DNA of 64,000 nt from contig NZ_JAUOPC010000006.1 of the NCBI RefSeq assembly GCF_030546805.1, positions 186,001 through 250,000 on the forward strand, in the 5' to 3' direction. Made by a program: the position numbers and the translations under genes. This DNA comes from Cyclobacterium sp. 1_MG-2023. Lineage in GTDB: Bacteria > Bacteroidota > Bacteroidia > Cytophagales > Cyclobacteriaceae. How positions within the stretch are numbered: the stretch's first letter is position 1; each line of letters opens with the position of its first letter. Under the pieces are notes generated by a model. It was not told where the DNA came from. It ran no database searches and saw only the letters and a program-made list of their open reading frames with translations. This document shows positions 45,151 through 56,200 of the stretch, piece after piece.

Positions 45151-48100
45151 ATGTCCAAAAATAGTGTCATGAAGGGATTTTGTGCCCTTATATTTGCAAT
45201 GTTCCTACTGGGAGCTTGTACCAGTAGACCCGGAGAACCAAAAGTACTCGTTTTTTCAAAAACCAATGGGTTTTACCATGAATCCATACCGGATGGAAAT
45301 CAAGCAATTATCAATTTAGGAAAACAAAACGGCATTGTGGTAGACACCACTACCAATGCGAAGATGTTTACCGAAGAAATTTTAAAGGAATACAGTTCTG
45401 TAATTTTCCTCAATACCACAGGCGATGTCCTTAATAACGCCCAGCAGGCGGAATTTGAGCGATACATCCAAGCAGGTGGTGGTTTCGTAGGCGTCCATTC
45501 AGCCGCAGATACTGAATACGGTTGGGATTGGTATGGTAAAATGGTTGGCGGCTATTTTACAGATCATCCCGGAATGAATGACCCTCATCCCAATGTGCAG
45601 GAGGGAGCGCTAAAAATCATTGACAAAAATAATAGCACCACTTCGTTTCTTCCTGAAACATGGAAGAGAACGGATGAGTGGTACAGCTACAAAAATTTCA
45701 ACCCTGATGTGAACGTTTTGATCTCTTTGGATGAAAACAGTTATCAAGGAGGATCAAATATGGGAGATCACCCTATCGCCTGGTACCACGAATACGATGG
45801 TGGTCGGGCATTTTACACCGGGGGCGGCCACACCCGAGCGGCTTATAAGGAAGAACTCTTTTTAAACCACCTTTTGGAGGGAATTAAATATGCCATTGGG
45901 GAGAATAAGAAATTAAATTATGCCAATGCTACCAGCAAACCTGTTCCCGATGCGGACCGTTTCGAGAAAGTAAACTTGGTAATGGGTCAGTTCAAAGAGC
46001 CTACTGAAATGGCTATTTTACCAAATTTAGATATCCTGGTTTCCCAAAGAAGGGGAGAAGTTTTGCTTTACAAAAATGGCAGCAGTGAAGTTAATAAAGT
46101 TGCCCATCTGGATGTATATTGGAAAACAGATGTACCTAAGGTCAATGCAGAGGAAGGACTAATGGGTATCCAGGTTGATCCTGACTTTGAAAATAACCAT
46201 TGGATATATGTTTTTTATAGTCCAACAGATGAATCGGTAAACAGACTTTCAAGATTTAAGTTTGAGAATGATTCCTGGGACATGGATTCTGAACAAGTAA
46301 TCCTCCAATTTTATTCTCAGAGGGGAATTTGCTGCCATACAGGTGGATCAATTGCTTTTGATGGTGATGGTCTACTTTACGTTTCTGCAGGGGATAATTC
46401 CACACCATTTAATCAACCGGATCAAAAATACACCCTACAAGGCTATGGTCCTTTGGATGATAGACCGGGTTTTGAGCAATATGATGCAGCAAGGTCTTCA
46501 GGTAACTCCAATGATTTGAGAGGAAAAATCCTTAGGATTAAAGTAAATGAAGATGGTTCTTACAGCATTCCAGAAGGGAATCTTTATCCTGAAGGAACAG
46601 AAAAAACCAGACCTGAAATATATGTTCAAGGGAACAGGAACCCTTACCGAATTTCAGTTGATAAGAAAACCGGCTTTTTGTATTGGGGTGAGGTAGGTCC
46701 TGATGCACGAGAAGACAAGTTTGGAGAAAGAGGATCTAGGGGATATGATGAAGTTAACCAAGCAAAAGAAGCAGGTTATTTTGGCTGGCCTTTCTTTGTA
46801 GGTAACAATTATCCTTACAATGCCTTTAATTTTGATACCGGAGAAACAGGTAAAGAGTTTGACCCCAATAAACCTGTCAATAACTCCAGAAACAATACCG
46901 GAATTAAGGAGTTACCTCCTGCTCAGCCCGCATTCATTTATTATCCATATGTAGAATCAGAAGCCTTTCCTGAAGTGGGAACAGGAGGAAGAAATGCTAT
47001 GGCAGGTCCTGTTTATTATTCAGACTTATTTCCTAACGGAGGTGGGTTACCGGAATATTATGATGGCAAACTATTTATCTATGACTGGATTAGGGGTTGG
47101 ATAAAGGTAGTAACCATGGATGAAAATGGGGATTACCAAAAAATGGAACCCTTTATGGAGGAAGTTAGGCACAATGCACTAATTGACATGGAGTTGGGTC
47201 CAAATGGTAAACTCTACCTCCTTGAATATGGAAAAGGCTGGTTCAGTGCAAATGCAGATGCAGCCCTTTCAGTAATTGAATACAATGCAGGAAACCGGTC
47301 ACCGGTTATCGCATCAATTACTGCAGACAAAACATCAGGAAGCTTACCTTTGGATATAACCGTAAAGGTTGCTGCAACTGATCCTGAAAATGATGCCCTA
47401 AGTTATACTTGGGATTTAGGAAATGGCGAGACCAAAGAGACCACAGCACCGGAAATATCCTACACTTATGAAAAACAAGGCGATTATGATATTTCAGTAA
47501 CGGTAAAAGACAGTGAAAACAAGACCGCAACGAGCAATACGATCAATGTTTATGCAGGAAATATTGCCCCAAGCATTAATGTTACTTTTGAAGGAAATGG
47601 AAGCTTTTACTTCCCCAACCAAAAAGTAAATTATGAAGTCACAGTCACTGATCCGGACGACCCTACCGTAGGTGAAGACCTTTCATCACTTTACCTCTCT
47701 GCCGATTATATCGAAGGTTTTGATAAAGCGGAAGCAGCCTTGGGTCACCAAGTCATGTCTGAAGCCATGGCCGGTAAAAGTTTGATGGAGTCTTTGACAT
47801 GTAAAAGTTGTCACCAAATTGATGGTAAATCTGTTGGTCCCGGATATACCGATGTGGCCAAAAAGTATGCGGATTCACCGGAAGCGGTGGACATGTTGAT
47901 CAACAAAATTATCAAAGGTGGTTCAGGTGTATGGGGGGAAACGATGATGCCGGCCAATCCTACTTTAAAAGAAGGAGATGCAAGAAAAATCGTTGCTTTT
48001 GTTCTTTCTTTAGATGGCAAGGATGATCAGGAACCTAGCCTTCCTGCAAAGGGTGAACTGGATCCACTTCAAGGTAAAAAACTTGCCAATAACGGAGTGA

Positions 48101-48585
48101 TGCTACTGAATGCAAGTTTTACCGATAAGGGAGGAAACAATATCAAACCACTTAGTACTTCGAAAACTGTTTTCCTTCGCAACAATAACATCAACTTAGG
48201 GGAGCTAGATGCCACCTATGCTTATAATTCTATGGAGATAAATGGTCAACAGATCATCACCTCTCCATTAGGCAAAGGCTATTTTATGCTTCAAAACATT
48301 GATCTTACAGGGTTAGAAGGTATAAACTTTATGGTAAGCGCTCAACGGCCTTTTGATTATGGTTACCAAATTGAAGCCCGATCCGGTGGATCAGAAGGAG
48401 AAGTCATTGGTCAAATGGTGGTAAGGAAAAGTGGCGAAGAAGGCGCCAATACCCAAAAAGTAGTTTTAAAATTCAATGATAATGTAAAAGAAGATTTTCA
48501 AGATCTATACATCGTTACAGAAGCTTTGAATGAAAACGAAACAGTAAATATGGCCATTCTATCAATGGAAATGGTCAGCAAGTAA
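45151..48585 (+). CDS. Lipoprotein with ThuA, sugar dehydrogenase, PKD and cytochrome c domains
   Basis: 1144 residues from the ATG at 45151 (a TTG at 45127 is less likely; the ATG at 45169 is also possible). Lipobox LLGAC (Cys23). Domain order: ThuA-like (about 30-255; VLVFSKTNGFYHESIPDGN, GGGFVGVHSAADTEYGWDW), PQQ-type glucose/sorbosone dehydrogenase propeller (about 270-700), PKD (about 715-795), cytochrome c (CKSCHQIDGK, Cys884/Cys887/His888, Met ligand near MMPANP), and a CBM6-like C-terminus. Probably an outer-membrane or periplasmic sugar oxidase passing electrons to its own heme. Monocistronic, between the UbiA gene and lycopene cyclase. Confidence 0.87.
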   Translation: MSKNSVMKGFCALIFAMFLLGACTSRPGEPKVLVFSKTNGFYHESIPDGNQAIINLGKQNGIVVDTTTNAKMFTEEILKEYSSVIFLNTTGDVLNNAQQAEFERYIQAGGGFVGVHSAADTEYGWDWYGKMVGGYFTDHPGMNDPHPNVQEGALKIIDKNNSTTSFLPETWKRTDEWYSYKNFNPDVNVLISLDENSYQGGSNMGDHPIAWYHEYDGGRAFYTGGGHTRAAYKEELFLNHLLEGIKYAIGENKKLNYANATSKPVPDADRFEKVNLVMGQFKEPTEMAILPNLDILVSQRRGEVLLYKNGSSEVNKVAHLDVYWKTDVPKVNAEEGLMGIQVDPDFENNHWIYVFYSPTDESVNRLSRFKFENDSWDMDSEQVILQFYSQRGICCHTGGSIAFDGDGLLYVSAGDNSTPFNQPDQKYTLQGYGPLDDRPGFEQYDAARSSGNSNDLRGKILRIKVNEDGSYSIPEGNLYPEGTEKTRPEIYVQGNRNPYRISVDKKTGFLYWGEVGPDAREDKFGERGSRGYDEVNQAKEAGYFGWPFFVGNNYPYNAFNFDTGETGKEFDPNKPVNNSRNNTGIKELPPAQPAFIYYPYVESEAFPEVGTGGRNAMAGPVYYSDLFPNGGGLPEYYDGKLFIYDWIRGWIKVVTMDENGDYQKMEPFMEEVRHNALIDMELGPNGKLYLLEYGKGWFSANADAALSVIEYNAGNRSPVIASITADKTSGSLPLDITVKVAATDPENDALSYTWDLGNGETKETTAPEISYTYEKQGDYDISVTVKDSENKTATSNTINVYAGNIAPSINVTFEGNGSFYFPNQKVNYEVTVTDPDDPTVGEDLSSLYLSADYIEGFDKAEAALGHQVMSEAMAGKSLMESLTCKSCHQIDGKSVGPGYTDVAKKYADSPEAVDMLINKIIKGGSGVWGETMMPANPTLKEGDARKIVAFVLSLDGKDDQEPSLPAKGELDPLQGKKLANNGVMLLNASFTDKGGNNIKPLSTSKTVFLRNNNINLGELDATYAYNSMEINGQQIITSPLGKGYFMLQNIDLTGLEGINFMVSAQRPFDYGYQIEARSGGSEGEVIGQMVVRKSGEEGANTQKVVLKFNDNVKEDFQDLYIVTEALNENETVNMAILSMEMVSK

Positions 48586-48599
48586 ATCCTCTTTCTTCT

Positions 48600-48637
48600 A
48601 AAAGGCCTGTAAATATAAATTTACAGGCCTTTTTTTT
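48600..48637. terminator. Strong bidirectional terminator
   Basis: A stem of about 14 bp (AAAGGCCTGTAAAT / ATTTACAGGCCTTT) flanked by A and T tracts between the convergent ThuA fusion gene and lycopene cyclase. Confidence 0.93.
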
Positions 48638-48640
48638 GTC

Positions 48641-49816
48641 TTAATCTTTCGTTTTGTTTTTCAATAACAATTGCTGTATTCCGGAAAACATAAAAGGCAA
48701 TAAGGGTACACTGTTCCTTATTTTGAACTCCTCCCAAAAATTACTGTCATTGTCGAGGAAAGATAGAATTTTCTCCGGTGAGTTTTTTCGGAATAAACTT
48801 TCAAAAATATCCCTACCGGTTACCTTTTTTGAAAGCAAAACATCCAACAAGGTTCTATCATACCAAGCGTATTTTTTACTTTTCCAGCTATCACCCACAA
48901 TCGGAGGCTTTTGAAATTTTAAAAGCTCCACTATCTGTGACACATTCTTTTGCACAAACTGAAAGGTATATCCGGTACTGGCTTTGGTAAAACCTCCGGC
49001 AGTTCCAATATTGACAATTCTCTTACTGTTTTTGATTGTTTTTGAGAATTGGGCCAAGGACATCGGAATCACCCCAAACTCCTTGTGCAGAATTTTATAA
49101 TTTTTGATCCCTATTTCACTTGAAATATAGTCTTTAAGGGCAAAATTGTAGGCTTCCTTTTCCAAGGTGCTTTCACTAAAAAGGGTAAACTCAATCAAGG
49201 CTTCAGTGGCACTAGTAGGTAATACGTACATAAAAGTAGCGCCATGCTGCTGTTCCAACCTGAAATCCATTAAAGTCCCAATTTTCTCATTGAAAACAGG
49301 AGAATCCGCCTTGATAAACCAACCCATAAAATGTTGCAATAAGGTGTTTTGGGTGTTCATCTCAGGGAGAAATAAGGCCGTAGAATTAAAAATAAACCAT
49401 CCCTTATAATGCTTATTTTCCGTAATCAGAATGGCCTGCCCATCCTTTTCATCCATATTTATTATGGCCTCAGTCTTAAAAGTAACATTTTCAAATGTTG
49501 CCGCATATTCCATGACAAGCCGATAAAAATCACCTGCTTGAATCATTTTGTACTTGTATTTTTTCAGCGAAAAAGTCTTGGCTACCGCTGGAGAAAAAAA
49601 CTGTAAGGTTTCCCATTTATGGCGAACAATGTCCTCAAAAATACTTTCACCTTGTTCCCAATAGCACCAAGTTCTGTCATTGTCAGATTTTTTAACCTTA
49701 TCAACCACCAAGATGGTTTTCTTTTGTAGGTCCTTATCCAATAACAACCGATACAATAGGCTTAGCCCCGCCAAGCCGGAGCCTGCAATGATATAGTCGT
49801 AATCTACTTCCATCAA
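48641..49816 (-). CDS. crtY: Lycopene beta-cyclase
   Basis: 391 residues. N-terminal dinucleotide motif YDYIIAGSGLAGLSLLYRL, DRTWCYWE as in bacterial CrtY, and GTAGGFTKASTGYTFQFVQ typical of lycopene cyclases. It closes the ends of lycopene to beta-rings, so the organism probably makes yellow, orange or pink carotenoids. No other carotenoid gene lies nearby, so crtY is separated from the rest of the pathway. Confidence 0.92.
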   Translation of the reverse strand: MMEVDYDYIIAGSGLAGLSLLYRLLLDKDLQKKTILVVDKVKKSDNDRTWCYWEQGESIFEDIVRHKWETLQFFSPAVAKTFSLKKYKYKMIQAGDFYRLVMEYAATFENVTFKTEAIINMDEKDGQAILITENKHYKGWFIFNSTALFLPEMNTQNTLLQHFMGWFIKADSPVFNEKIGTLMDFRLEQQHGATFMYVLPTSATEALIEFTLFSESTLEKEAYNFALKDYISSEIGIKNYKILHKEFGVIPMSLAQFSKTIKNSKRIVNIGTAGGFTKASTGYTFQFVQKNVSQIVELLKFQKPPIVGDSWKSKKYAWYDRTLLDVLLSKKVTGRDIFESLFRKNSPEKILSFLDNDSNFWEEFKIRNSVPLLPFMFSGIQQLLLKNKTKD

Positions 49817-49945
49817 TTATTATTATTTCCCTTAGATGTATATCGGGAAAACCTTTGAATTAAATTTGTTAAACAAGTCAACCCATAATTTGGCAAGATG
49901 TTTACCTCTATTCCATCTCTGATAAGTATCGGAAAGGTTTTACGA

Positions 49946-50935
49946 TCAAATAACTTCGTTTGCTAAGGGTTCATTATTTTCAAATGCGCGAATATTATCC
50001 AGGGTTATTACTGTTATTTGATCCATCGCTTCTTTTGTAAAATAGGCTTGGTGCGAGGTGATAAGAACATTAGGAAAACTATTTAACCTTAAGATGTCAT
50101 CATCTTCTATTATGCTTTCCGAAAGGTCTTCGAAAAACAGGTTCTCTTCTTGTTCATATACATCTATCCCCAAATACCCAATTTTTTTCTGAGACAAACC
50201 CTCTATGGCATCGGAAGTATTAATTAAAGCTCCACGACTAGTATTGATAATCATTACTCCCGCTTTCATTTGTTCCAGTGAAGCCTTATTGACCAAGTGT
50301 TTGGTAGACTGGTTCAATGGACAATGCAGAGAAATTATATCAGCCTGCTGAAAAACCTTTTCCATAGGTAAATATTCGACGCCCATATCTACCAATACTT
50401 CGGCTTCGGCAATATCGTAAGCCAAAAGCCTGCAACCGAACCCTTTCATGATCTTACAAAATGCAATTCCAATCTGCCCGGTACCAATGACACCTACTAC
50501 CTTACCATGAAGGTTGAAACCTATTAAATTCTTTAGAGAAAAATTTCCCTCCCGCACCCTATTGTATGCTTTATGGGTTTTTCTATTCAAAGTCATTATC
50601 AATGCAACAGAATGCTCGGCCACTGCCTCCGGTGAATATGCCGGAACCCTTACCACTTTTATCTGATGCTCCTTTGCAGATTGAATGTCTACATTATTGA
50701 ACCCGGCACATCTCATTGCAATCAAACGGATTCCGTTATTGGCAAGAACTTCAATGGTATCCTTGTCCACCTTATCATTGACAAAGGCGCAGATAACATC
50801 AAAGCCGGCAGATAAATTGGCCGTTGTCTTGTTCAAGGCCGTTTCAAAAAATGCGAAAGTGTACTCATTATTGCTGCTGTATTTTTCAAAATATTCCTGA
50901 TCGTAAGGTTTGGTACTAAATACGGCTATTTTCAT
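49946..50935 (-). CDS. D-2-hydroxyacid dehydrogenase (D-lactate dehydrogenase-like)
   Basis: 329 residues. NAD motif VGVIGTGQIGIAF; catalytic Arg in INTSRGALINT, Glu in YEQEENLFFEDLS and His in ITSHQAYFT. The closest named group is fermentative D-lactate dehydrogenase (LdhA), which interconverts pyruvate and D-lactate. Other 2-oxoacids are possible. Monocistronic. Confidence 0.9.
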   Translation of the reverse strand: MKIAVFSTKPYDQEYFEKYSSNNEYTFAFFETALNKTTANLSAGFDVICAFVNDKVDKDTIEVLANNGIRLIAMRCAGFNNVDIQSAKEHQIKVVRVPAYSPEAVAEHSVALIMTLNRKTHKAYNRVREGNFSLKNLIGFNLHGKVVGVIGTGQIGIAFCKIMKGFGCRLLAYDIAEAEVLVDMGVEYLPMEKVFQQADIISLHCPLNQSTKHLVNKASLEQMKAGVMIINTSRGALINTSDAIEGLSQKKIGYLGIDVYEQEENLFFEDLSESIIEDDDILRLNSFPNVLITSHQAYFTKEAMDQITVITLDNIRAFENNEPLANEVI

Positions 50936-51090
50936 TGGAGTAATTTAAAGTTTTAAATACCTAAGAATAAATGATGACTAAACTCACCTATGCCAAACAA
51001 TTTAGGAATTCTTCTAGTCTAGCGGTCAATCCTTAGTTCAATCCATTCTCATTAAAGTAAGAAATAAAAATATCAACCTTATAAAAAGTT

Positions 51091-51924
51091 TCAATTTTTC
51101 TGACTTCTAAGTTTTCTAACAAAATAACCAAGGACAATAAGCAATATCAGAAAAGGCCAAAATGTTATCAATCCAATAATAAAATTTAGGAAACCTTGCC
51201 ATCCATTGTTTAAAGCACTAAAAACTTTTTCCAAGAACCCTCCTCTTTGAGAGGCATCATAAACATATGGAAGTTCTTCATAGAAAGATAAACTTATTGT
51301 GCTAAGGGATACCTGTTTACTTAAATAATTGAATTGTCCCTGAAGGTTTTCTACATCAGTCCGAACTTCATTAAGTTTATTTTCGATTTCTAGAATATCT
51401 TTTATCTCAGTCGCACTTTCTAGAATTTTCAGGTAGCGTTTTTCTAGCAGTTTATTGTTTTTTATTCTTGTATTTAAGTCATAATAATTTTCCGTTACAT
51501 CTTCTATTGATGAATACTTGTTTTCAAGGCGATGCCCGATGGTAGAAAAGGTAACAAATAAACTATCATACACAGTAGATGGAACCCTAATAGTCAACTG
51601 GTAACTTATTTTTTCTTTAGTTTTTGATTGATTTTCATGCTCAATATAAGCATCATAACGAGGGAGGAGTTTGCGAATTGTTTGATAATCTTCCACTATG
51701 TCCTGCGATTGAAAATTAATTCCTCCAGTCTTAATGGTTTTTTTACTTAACTGCTCCGTTCCTGAAATTAATGATGGTGGCTGCGGGGGGGGTTGTTCGG
51801 TTATAGGAATAGACAATAATTCCTCAAACGTCTCTTCATCGGCCACTTCCATTATATTTTCTCCTTCTGGCTTGTTACACCCTTGAAGCAATAAAATTGC
51901 TATTATTAAAAATAACTGTTTCAT
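51091..51924 (-). CDS. DUF4349 lipoprotein
   Basis: 277 residues. Lipobox LLLQGC (Cys16), then a Pro-rich segment (EQPPPQPPS), a DUF4349 domain (about 70-225) with a long coiled-coil-like stretch (DLNTRIKNNKLLEKRYLKIL and IENKLNEVRTDVENLQ), and a C-terminal membrane helix (PFLILLIVLGYF) with a basic end. DUF4349 proteins are of unknown function and probably span the periplasm. A perfect TACGTTTG -7 box lies 30-37 bases upstream. Confidence 0.87.
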   Translation of the reverse strand: MKQLFLIIAILLLQGCNKPEGENIMEVADEETFEELLSIPITEQPPPQPPSLISGTEQLSKKTIKTGGINFQSQDIVEDYQTIRKLLPRYDAYIEHENQSKTKEKISYQLTIRVPSTVYDSLFVTFSTIGHRLENKYSSIEDVTENYYDLNTRIKNNKLLEKRYLKILESATEIKDILEIENKLNEVRTDVENLQGQFNYLSKQVSLSTISLSFYEELPYVYDASQRGGFLEKVFSALNNGWQGFLNFIIGLITFWPFLILLIVLGYFVRKLRSQKN

Positions 51925-52451
51925 AAAACAAAAATTTTACAATATTTTTAAATCAAACGTACATAATTATTGAACCTGCTATGAAGTGCTTTCAGACTAA
52001 TTAAAACACTATCAAAACTTTATTCTAACTTCCGTCATTATTTATATAACAGATCATCAAAATTATACTTTGGGTCTAGATTTTCAGATAGGAATTCAAA
52101 AAGTAACCTACAAACCATTGAAATTAAAGTTAAGGTTTTATTACTACTCAACCAGAAACCTGAATAAAAATAATCTTTTAACAACCACTCTTTATGATGG
52201 GTAACATATCCGACTACTAGCTACATCGGTACCAATGTGAAAGCAAATGACAACCTTTTATAAGTCGTTTTGTCAGTCTTGACAGGAAATCCTGTAGTTA
52301 ATTGAATATAAGCCCGTAAATTCGGCCAAGTTGTTTATTTTTGTAATTCATTCTTGCATTGGTTGGATTTTTGTAGGCATTCGAAAGGATTGATTTATCT
52401 TTTTGGTCTTTGATCTTCAATCAATTCGGAAGGTAACTTATTATAAATCAA
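51925..52451. other. Divergent intergenic region (DUF4349 gene / dapF)
   Basis: No gene seen. Two -7 boxes: TACGTTTG on the minus strand at 51954-51961 for the lipoprotein, and TATTTTTG on the plus strand at 52336-52343 for dapF, 108 bases upstream. Neither has a good -33 TTG at standard distance. Confidence 0.5.
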
Positions 52452-53258
52452 ATGGATATTAACTTCTACAAATATCAGGGTACTGGCAATGATTTCATCA
52501 TGATCGATGGAAGGACATTTTCTTTTGGCCCTGATCCAATACCTTATATTCAGCAACTTTGTCACAGAAAGTTTGGAATCGGAGCTGATGGGCTTATTCT
52601 TATCCAGTCCCATGCAGATTATGATTTTGAAATGTGCTATTACAATGCAGATGGATCTCAAAGCATGTGTGGCAATGGAGCCAGGTGTGCGGTCGCTTTT
52701 GCCAACTTTTTAGGAATAATTGGACAAAACACTACATTCTTAGCCATTGATGGCGTACATACCGCCACTATCTCGGGTAATAGCGTTGCTTTAAGGATGG
52801 GTGATGTGAAGGAAGTCCAAAGTGTAGATCAAGATTTCTTTGCCAATACAGGATCTCCACATCACATGCGCTTTGTTGATAACGTGAATGAATTTGACGT
52901 TGTTGGTACAGGAAGAACAATCCGAAGAGACAAGCAAAGATATCCTGAGGGTACCAATGTGAATTTTATTTCCATTCTTTCCCCTGATACGATTCAGGTT
53001 AGAACCTACGAAAGAGGGGTTGAAGATGAGACACTTTCCTGCGGAACAGGTGTAACAGCTTGCGCACTATTATATGGAGAGCAAAAAGAGAAGAACAATA
53101 TAAATATTCAAACTCCCGGAGGTAATCTTCAGGTTAGTTTTGAGAAAAATATCGATGGGAATTTCGAAAAGATTGTATTGACCGGGCCTGCCGATCAGGT
53201 TTTCAGTGGTACTATCAGTGTAGACATTCCATCAGACGCCATTAATGAATACAATTAA
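52452..53258 (+). CDS. dapF: Diaminopimelate epimerase
   Basis: Interconverts LL- and meso-diaminopimelate for lysine and peptidoglycan. 268 residues. N-terminal FYKYQGTGNDFIMID and the two catalytic cysteine motifs, NADGSQSMCGNGARC and ETLSCGTGVTAC, are intact. It precedes secA by 30 bases, so dapF and secA are probably co-transcribed. Confidence 0.97.
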   Translation: MDINFYKYQGTGNDFIMIDGRTFSFGPDPIPYIQQLCHRKFGIGADGLILIQSHADYDFEMCYYNADGSQSMCGNGARCAVAFANFLGIIGQNTTFLAIDGVHTATISGNSVALRMGDVKEVQSVDQDFFANTGSPHHMRFVDNVNEFDVVGTGRTIRRDKQRYPEGTNVNFISILSPDTIQVRTYERGVEDETLSCGTGVTACALLYGEQKEKNNINIQTPGGNLQVSFEKNIDGNFEKIVLTGPADQVFSGTISVDIPSDAINEYN

Positions 53259-53288
53259 ATAGCCTTAGAGAAAAAGTATTTAAACAAT

Positions 53289-56200
53289 ATGTTAGAATCA
53301 ATAGCAAAAGGGTTAGCAAAAGTCTTTGGTACCAAATCGGACCGAGACATTAAAGCCTTAAGCCCAGTCGTGGCACTAGTAAATTCCGCCTTTGCCAAGT
53401 TGGCCGATATTTCTGATGACGAATTAAGAAATGAAACTACCAAGATAAAGGAGATAATAAACGAAGACCTCAAATCATTTGATGATCGCATTTCCGAACT
53501 AAGAAATGAAATTGATCAATTAAATCCGGAAGAAGTTCAGGCCAAGGATGCACTATTTAACCAAATTGATGCGGTAGAGAAAGAAAGAGATGAAGCCCTA
53601 GAAGTAAGCTTGGAGAAAGTGTTGCCTCGGGCTTTTGCTGTGGTAAAAGAAACCGCCCGAAGACTCAAAGAAAATGGTAAGTTGACAGTCACTGCCAATT
53701 TACAAGATCAAACCATGGCTGCCTCCAAATCCTATGTGGAAATTGATGGGGAACAGGCCACTTGGAAAAACACATGGACGGCTGCCGGCGTAGAAGTAAC
53801 CTGGGAAATGGTTCATTATGACGTTCAGCTATTGGGTGGTGTGGCATTGCACCGAGGAAATATTGCAGAGATGGCCACTGGTGAAGGTAAAACCTTGGTG
53901 TCGACTTTACCTGCCTATCTAAATGCGCTTGCTGGTAGAGGTGTTCATATTGTAACGGTGAATGACTACCTGGCCAAACGAGATTCTGAATGGAACGCTC
54001 CAATTTTTGAATTTCATGGATTAAAAGTGGACTGTATAGACAAATACCCCCCTAATTCAGAAGCCAGAAGAACTGCTTACCAAGCAGATATTGTCTATGG
54101 TACCAACAATGAATTTGGTTTTGATTACCTAAGAGACAATATGGCCCGAGATTCTAAAGATCTTGTGCAAGGAAAACATCATTTTGCCATGATTGATGAG
54201 GTTGATTCTGTCCTCATTGATGATGCAAGAACACCACTTATTATTTCCGGTCCTGTACCCAAGGGGGGAGAGCATGAGTTTTACGAAATGAAACCAAGGG
54301 TTTCCACTTTGGTTGATGAACAAAGAAAGCTGGTTCAAAACTACCTTTCCGATGCCAAAAAGCTTATCAAAGAAGGAAATGATAAAGAAGGAGGGCTGGC
54401 ATTGTTCCGAGCTTTCCGCGGACTTCCTAAATACAAGCCTTTGATCAAATACCTCTCTGAGCCGGGTGTTAGGGTAATTCTTCAAAAAACAGAGAACTAT
54501 TACCTTCAGGACAACAAAAGAAACATGCCTGAAGCGGATGAACCTCTATTGTTTACCATTGATGAAAAATCCAATAGTGTAGACCTGACAGACAATGGTA
54601 TTGAAGTCATTACCAAGAAAAATGAAGACAATAATTTCTTCATTTTGCCGGATATCGGTATGGAAATCGCCGAATTGGAAAAAAATGACGAAATCGAGGA
54701 CCACGAAAAACTGGTTAGAAAAGAAGAAATCATCAAAGATTATGGCATTAAAGCCCAAAGGATTCATACAGTAAACCAACTTTTAAAGTCTTACTGTATG
54801 TTTGAGAGGGACACTGAATATATTTTGGTGGACGGCAAAGTAAAAATTGTCGATGAACAAACCGGTAGGGTAATGGAAGGCCGAAGGTATTCTGACGGAC
54901 TCCATCAAGCCATAGAAGCAAAGGAAAATGTAAAGGTGGAAGATGCCACCCAGACCTATGCCACCATTACTTTGCAGAACTATTTCAGGATGTACCATAA
55001 ACTCTCCGGTATGACCGGTACTGCAGAAACAGAAGCAGGTGAGTTTTGGGAAATCTATAAATTGGATGTGGTTGTAATCCCAACCAATAAACCTATACAG
55101 CGAAAAGATCACCAAGACAAGGTTTACAAAACCGTCCGTGAAAAATTCAACGCTGTGGCAGATGAAATCAATGAACTAACCGATGCCAATCGGCCGGTGC
55201 TAGTAGGTACCACCTCAGTAGAAATTTCGGAACTACTGAGTAGGATGCTTACCATAAGAAAAATTAAACACCAAGTTCTTAATGCCAAGCAACATGCCCG
55301 TGAAGCGGATGTAGTAGCAGAAGCAGGTAAAGCCAAGACCGTAACCATAGCCACCAATATGGCCGGTAGGGGTACAGATATCAAACTTTCTCCGGAATCA
55401 AAAGAAGCAGGAGGGCTAGCCATCGTTGGTACAGAAAGACATGAATCCAGAAGGGTGGACCGGCAGTTGCGTGGTAGATCAGGAAGACAAGGGGATCCGG
55501 GATCCACACAATTTTTTGTTTCCTTGGAAGACAACTTGATGCGATTATTCGGTTCAGAAAGAATTGCCAAACTGATGGACCGAATGGGACTTGAAGAAGG
55601 TGAAGTGATTCAACACTCCATGATTACAAAATCCATTGAAAGAGCTCAGAGAAAAGTTGAGGAAAACAACTTTGGGGTTAGGAAAAGGCTCTTGGAATAT
55701 GATGATGTAATGAACAGCCAACGAGAAGTTGTTTACCGAAGAAGAAAAAATGCCCTTATAGGGGATAGGCTGGAATTAGATATTCTAAACATCATGTACG
55801 ATGTTTGTGAAGACCTGATTGAAATGGGTAAAAGCACTGGTGACCTTGAAAACTTGAGAATGAATATCTTCAGTTCACTGGGCATTGACCAACAATTTAC
55901 CGAAGCTGACCTCAAAGAGAAAGATACGACTACTTTAACTAAAATTCTTTTTGACAAAGCCTATAAAAGCTATACCAGAAAGAATGAAGGTATCCTTAAC
56001 AAAGCCATGCCTATTCTCCAAGATGTTCACAAGAACAGAGGGGCAACGGTTAAGGAAATTATGGTTCCAATTTCCGACGGTATCAAACAAATTGGTGTAG
56101 TCATCAATTTGGAATCCACTCTTAATAATGAAGGTCGAGACTTGATCAGGGCCATTGAAAAGACAGTTACATTGGCCATAATCGACCAAAACTGGAAAGA

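Noticed and set aside
54129-54485. Antisense frame (118 codons) inside secA
   Set aside because: Shadow of the conserved secA reading frame.
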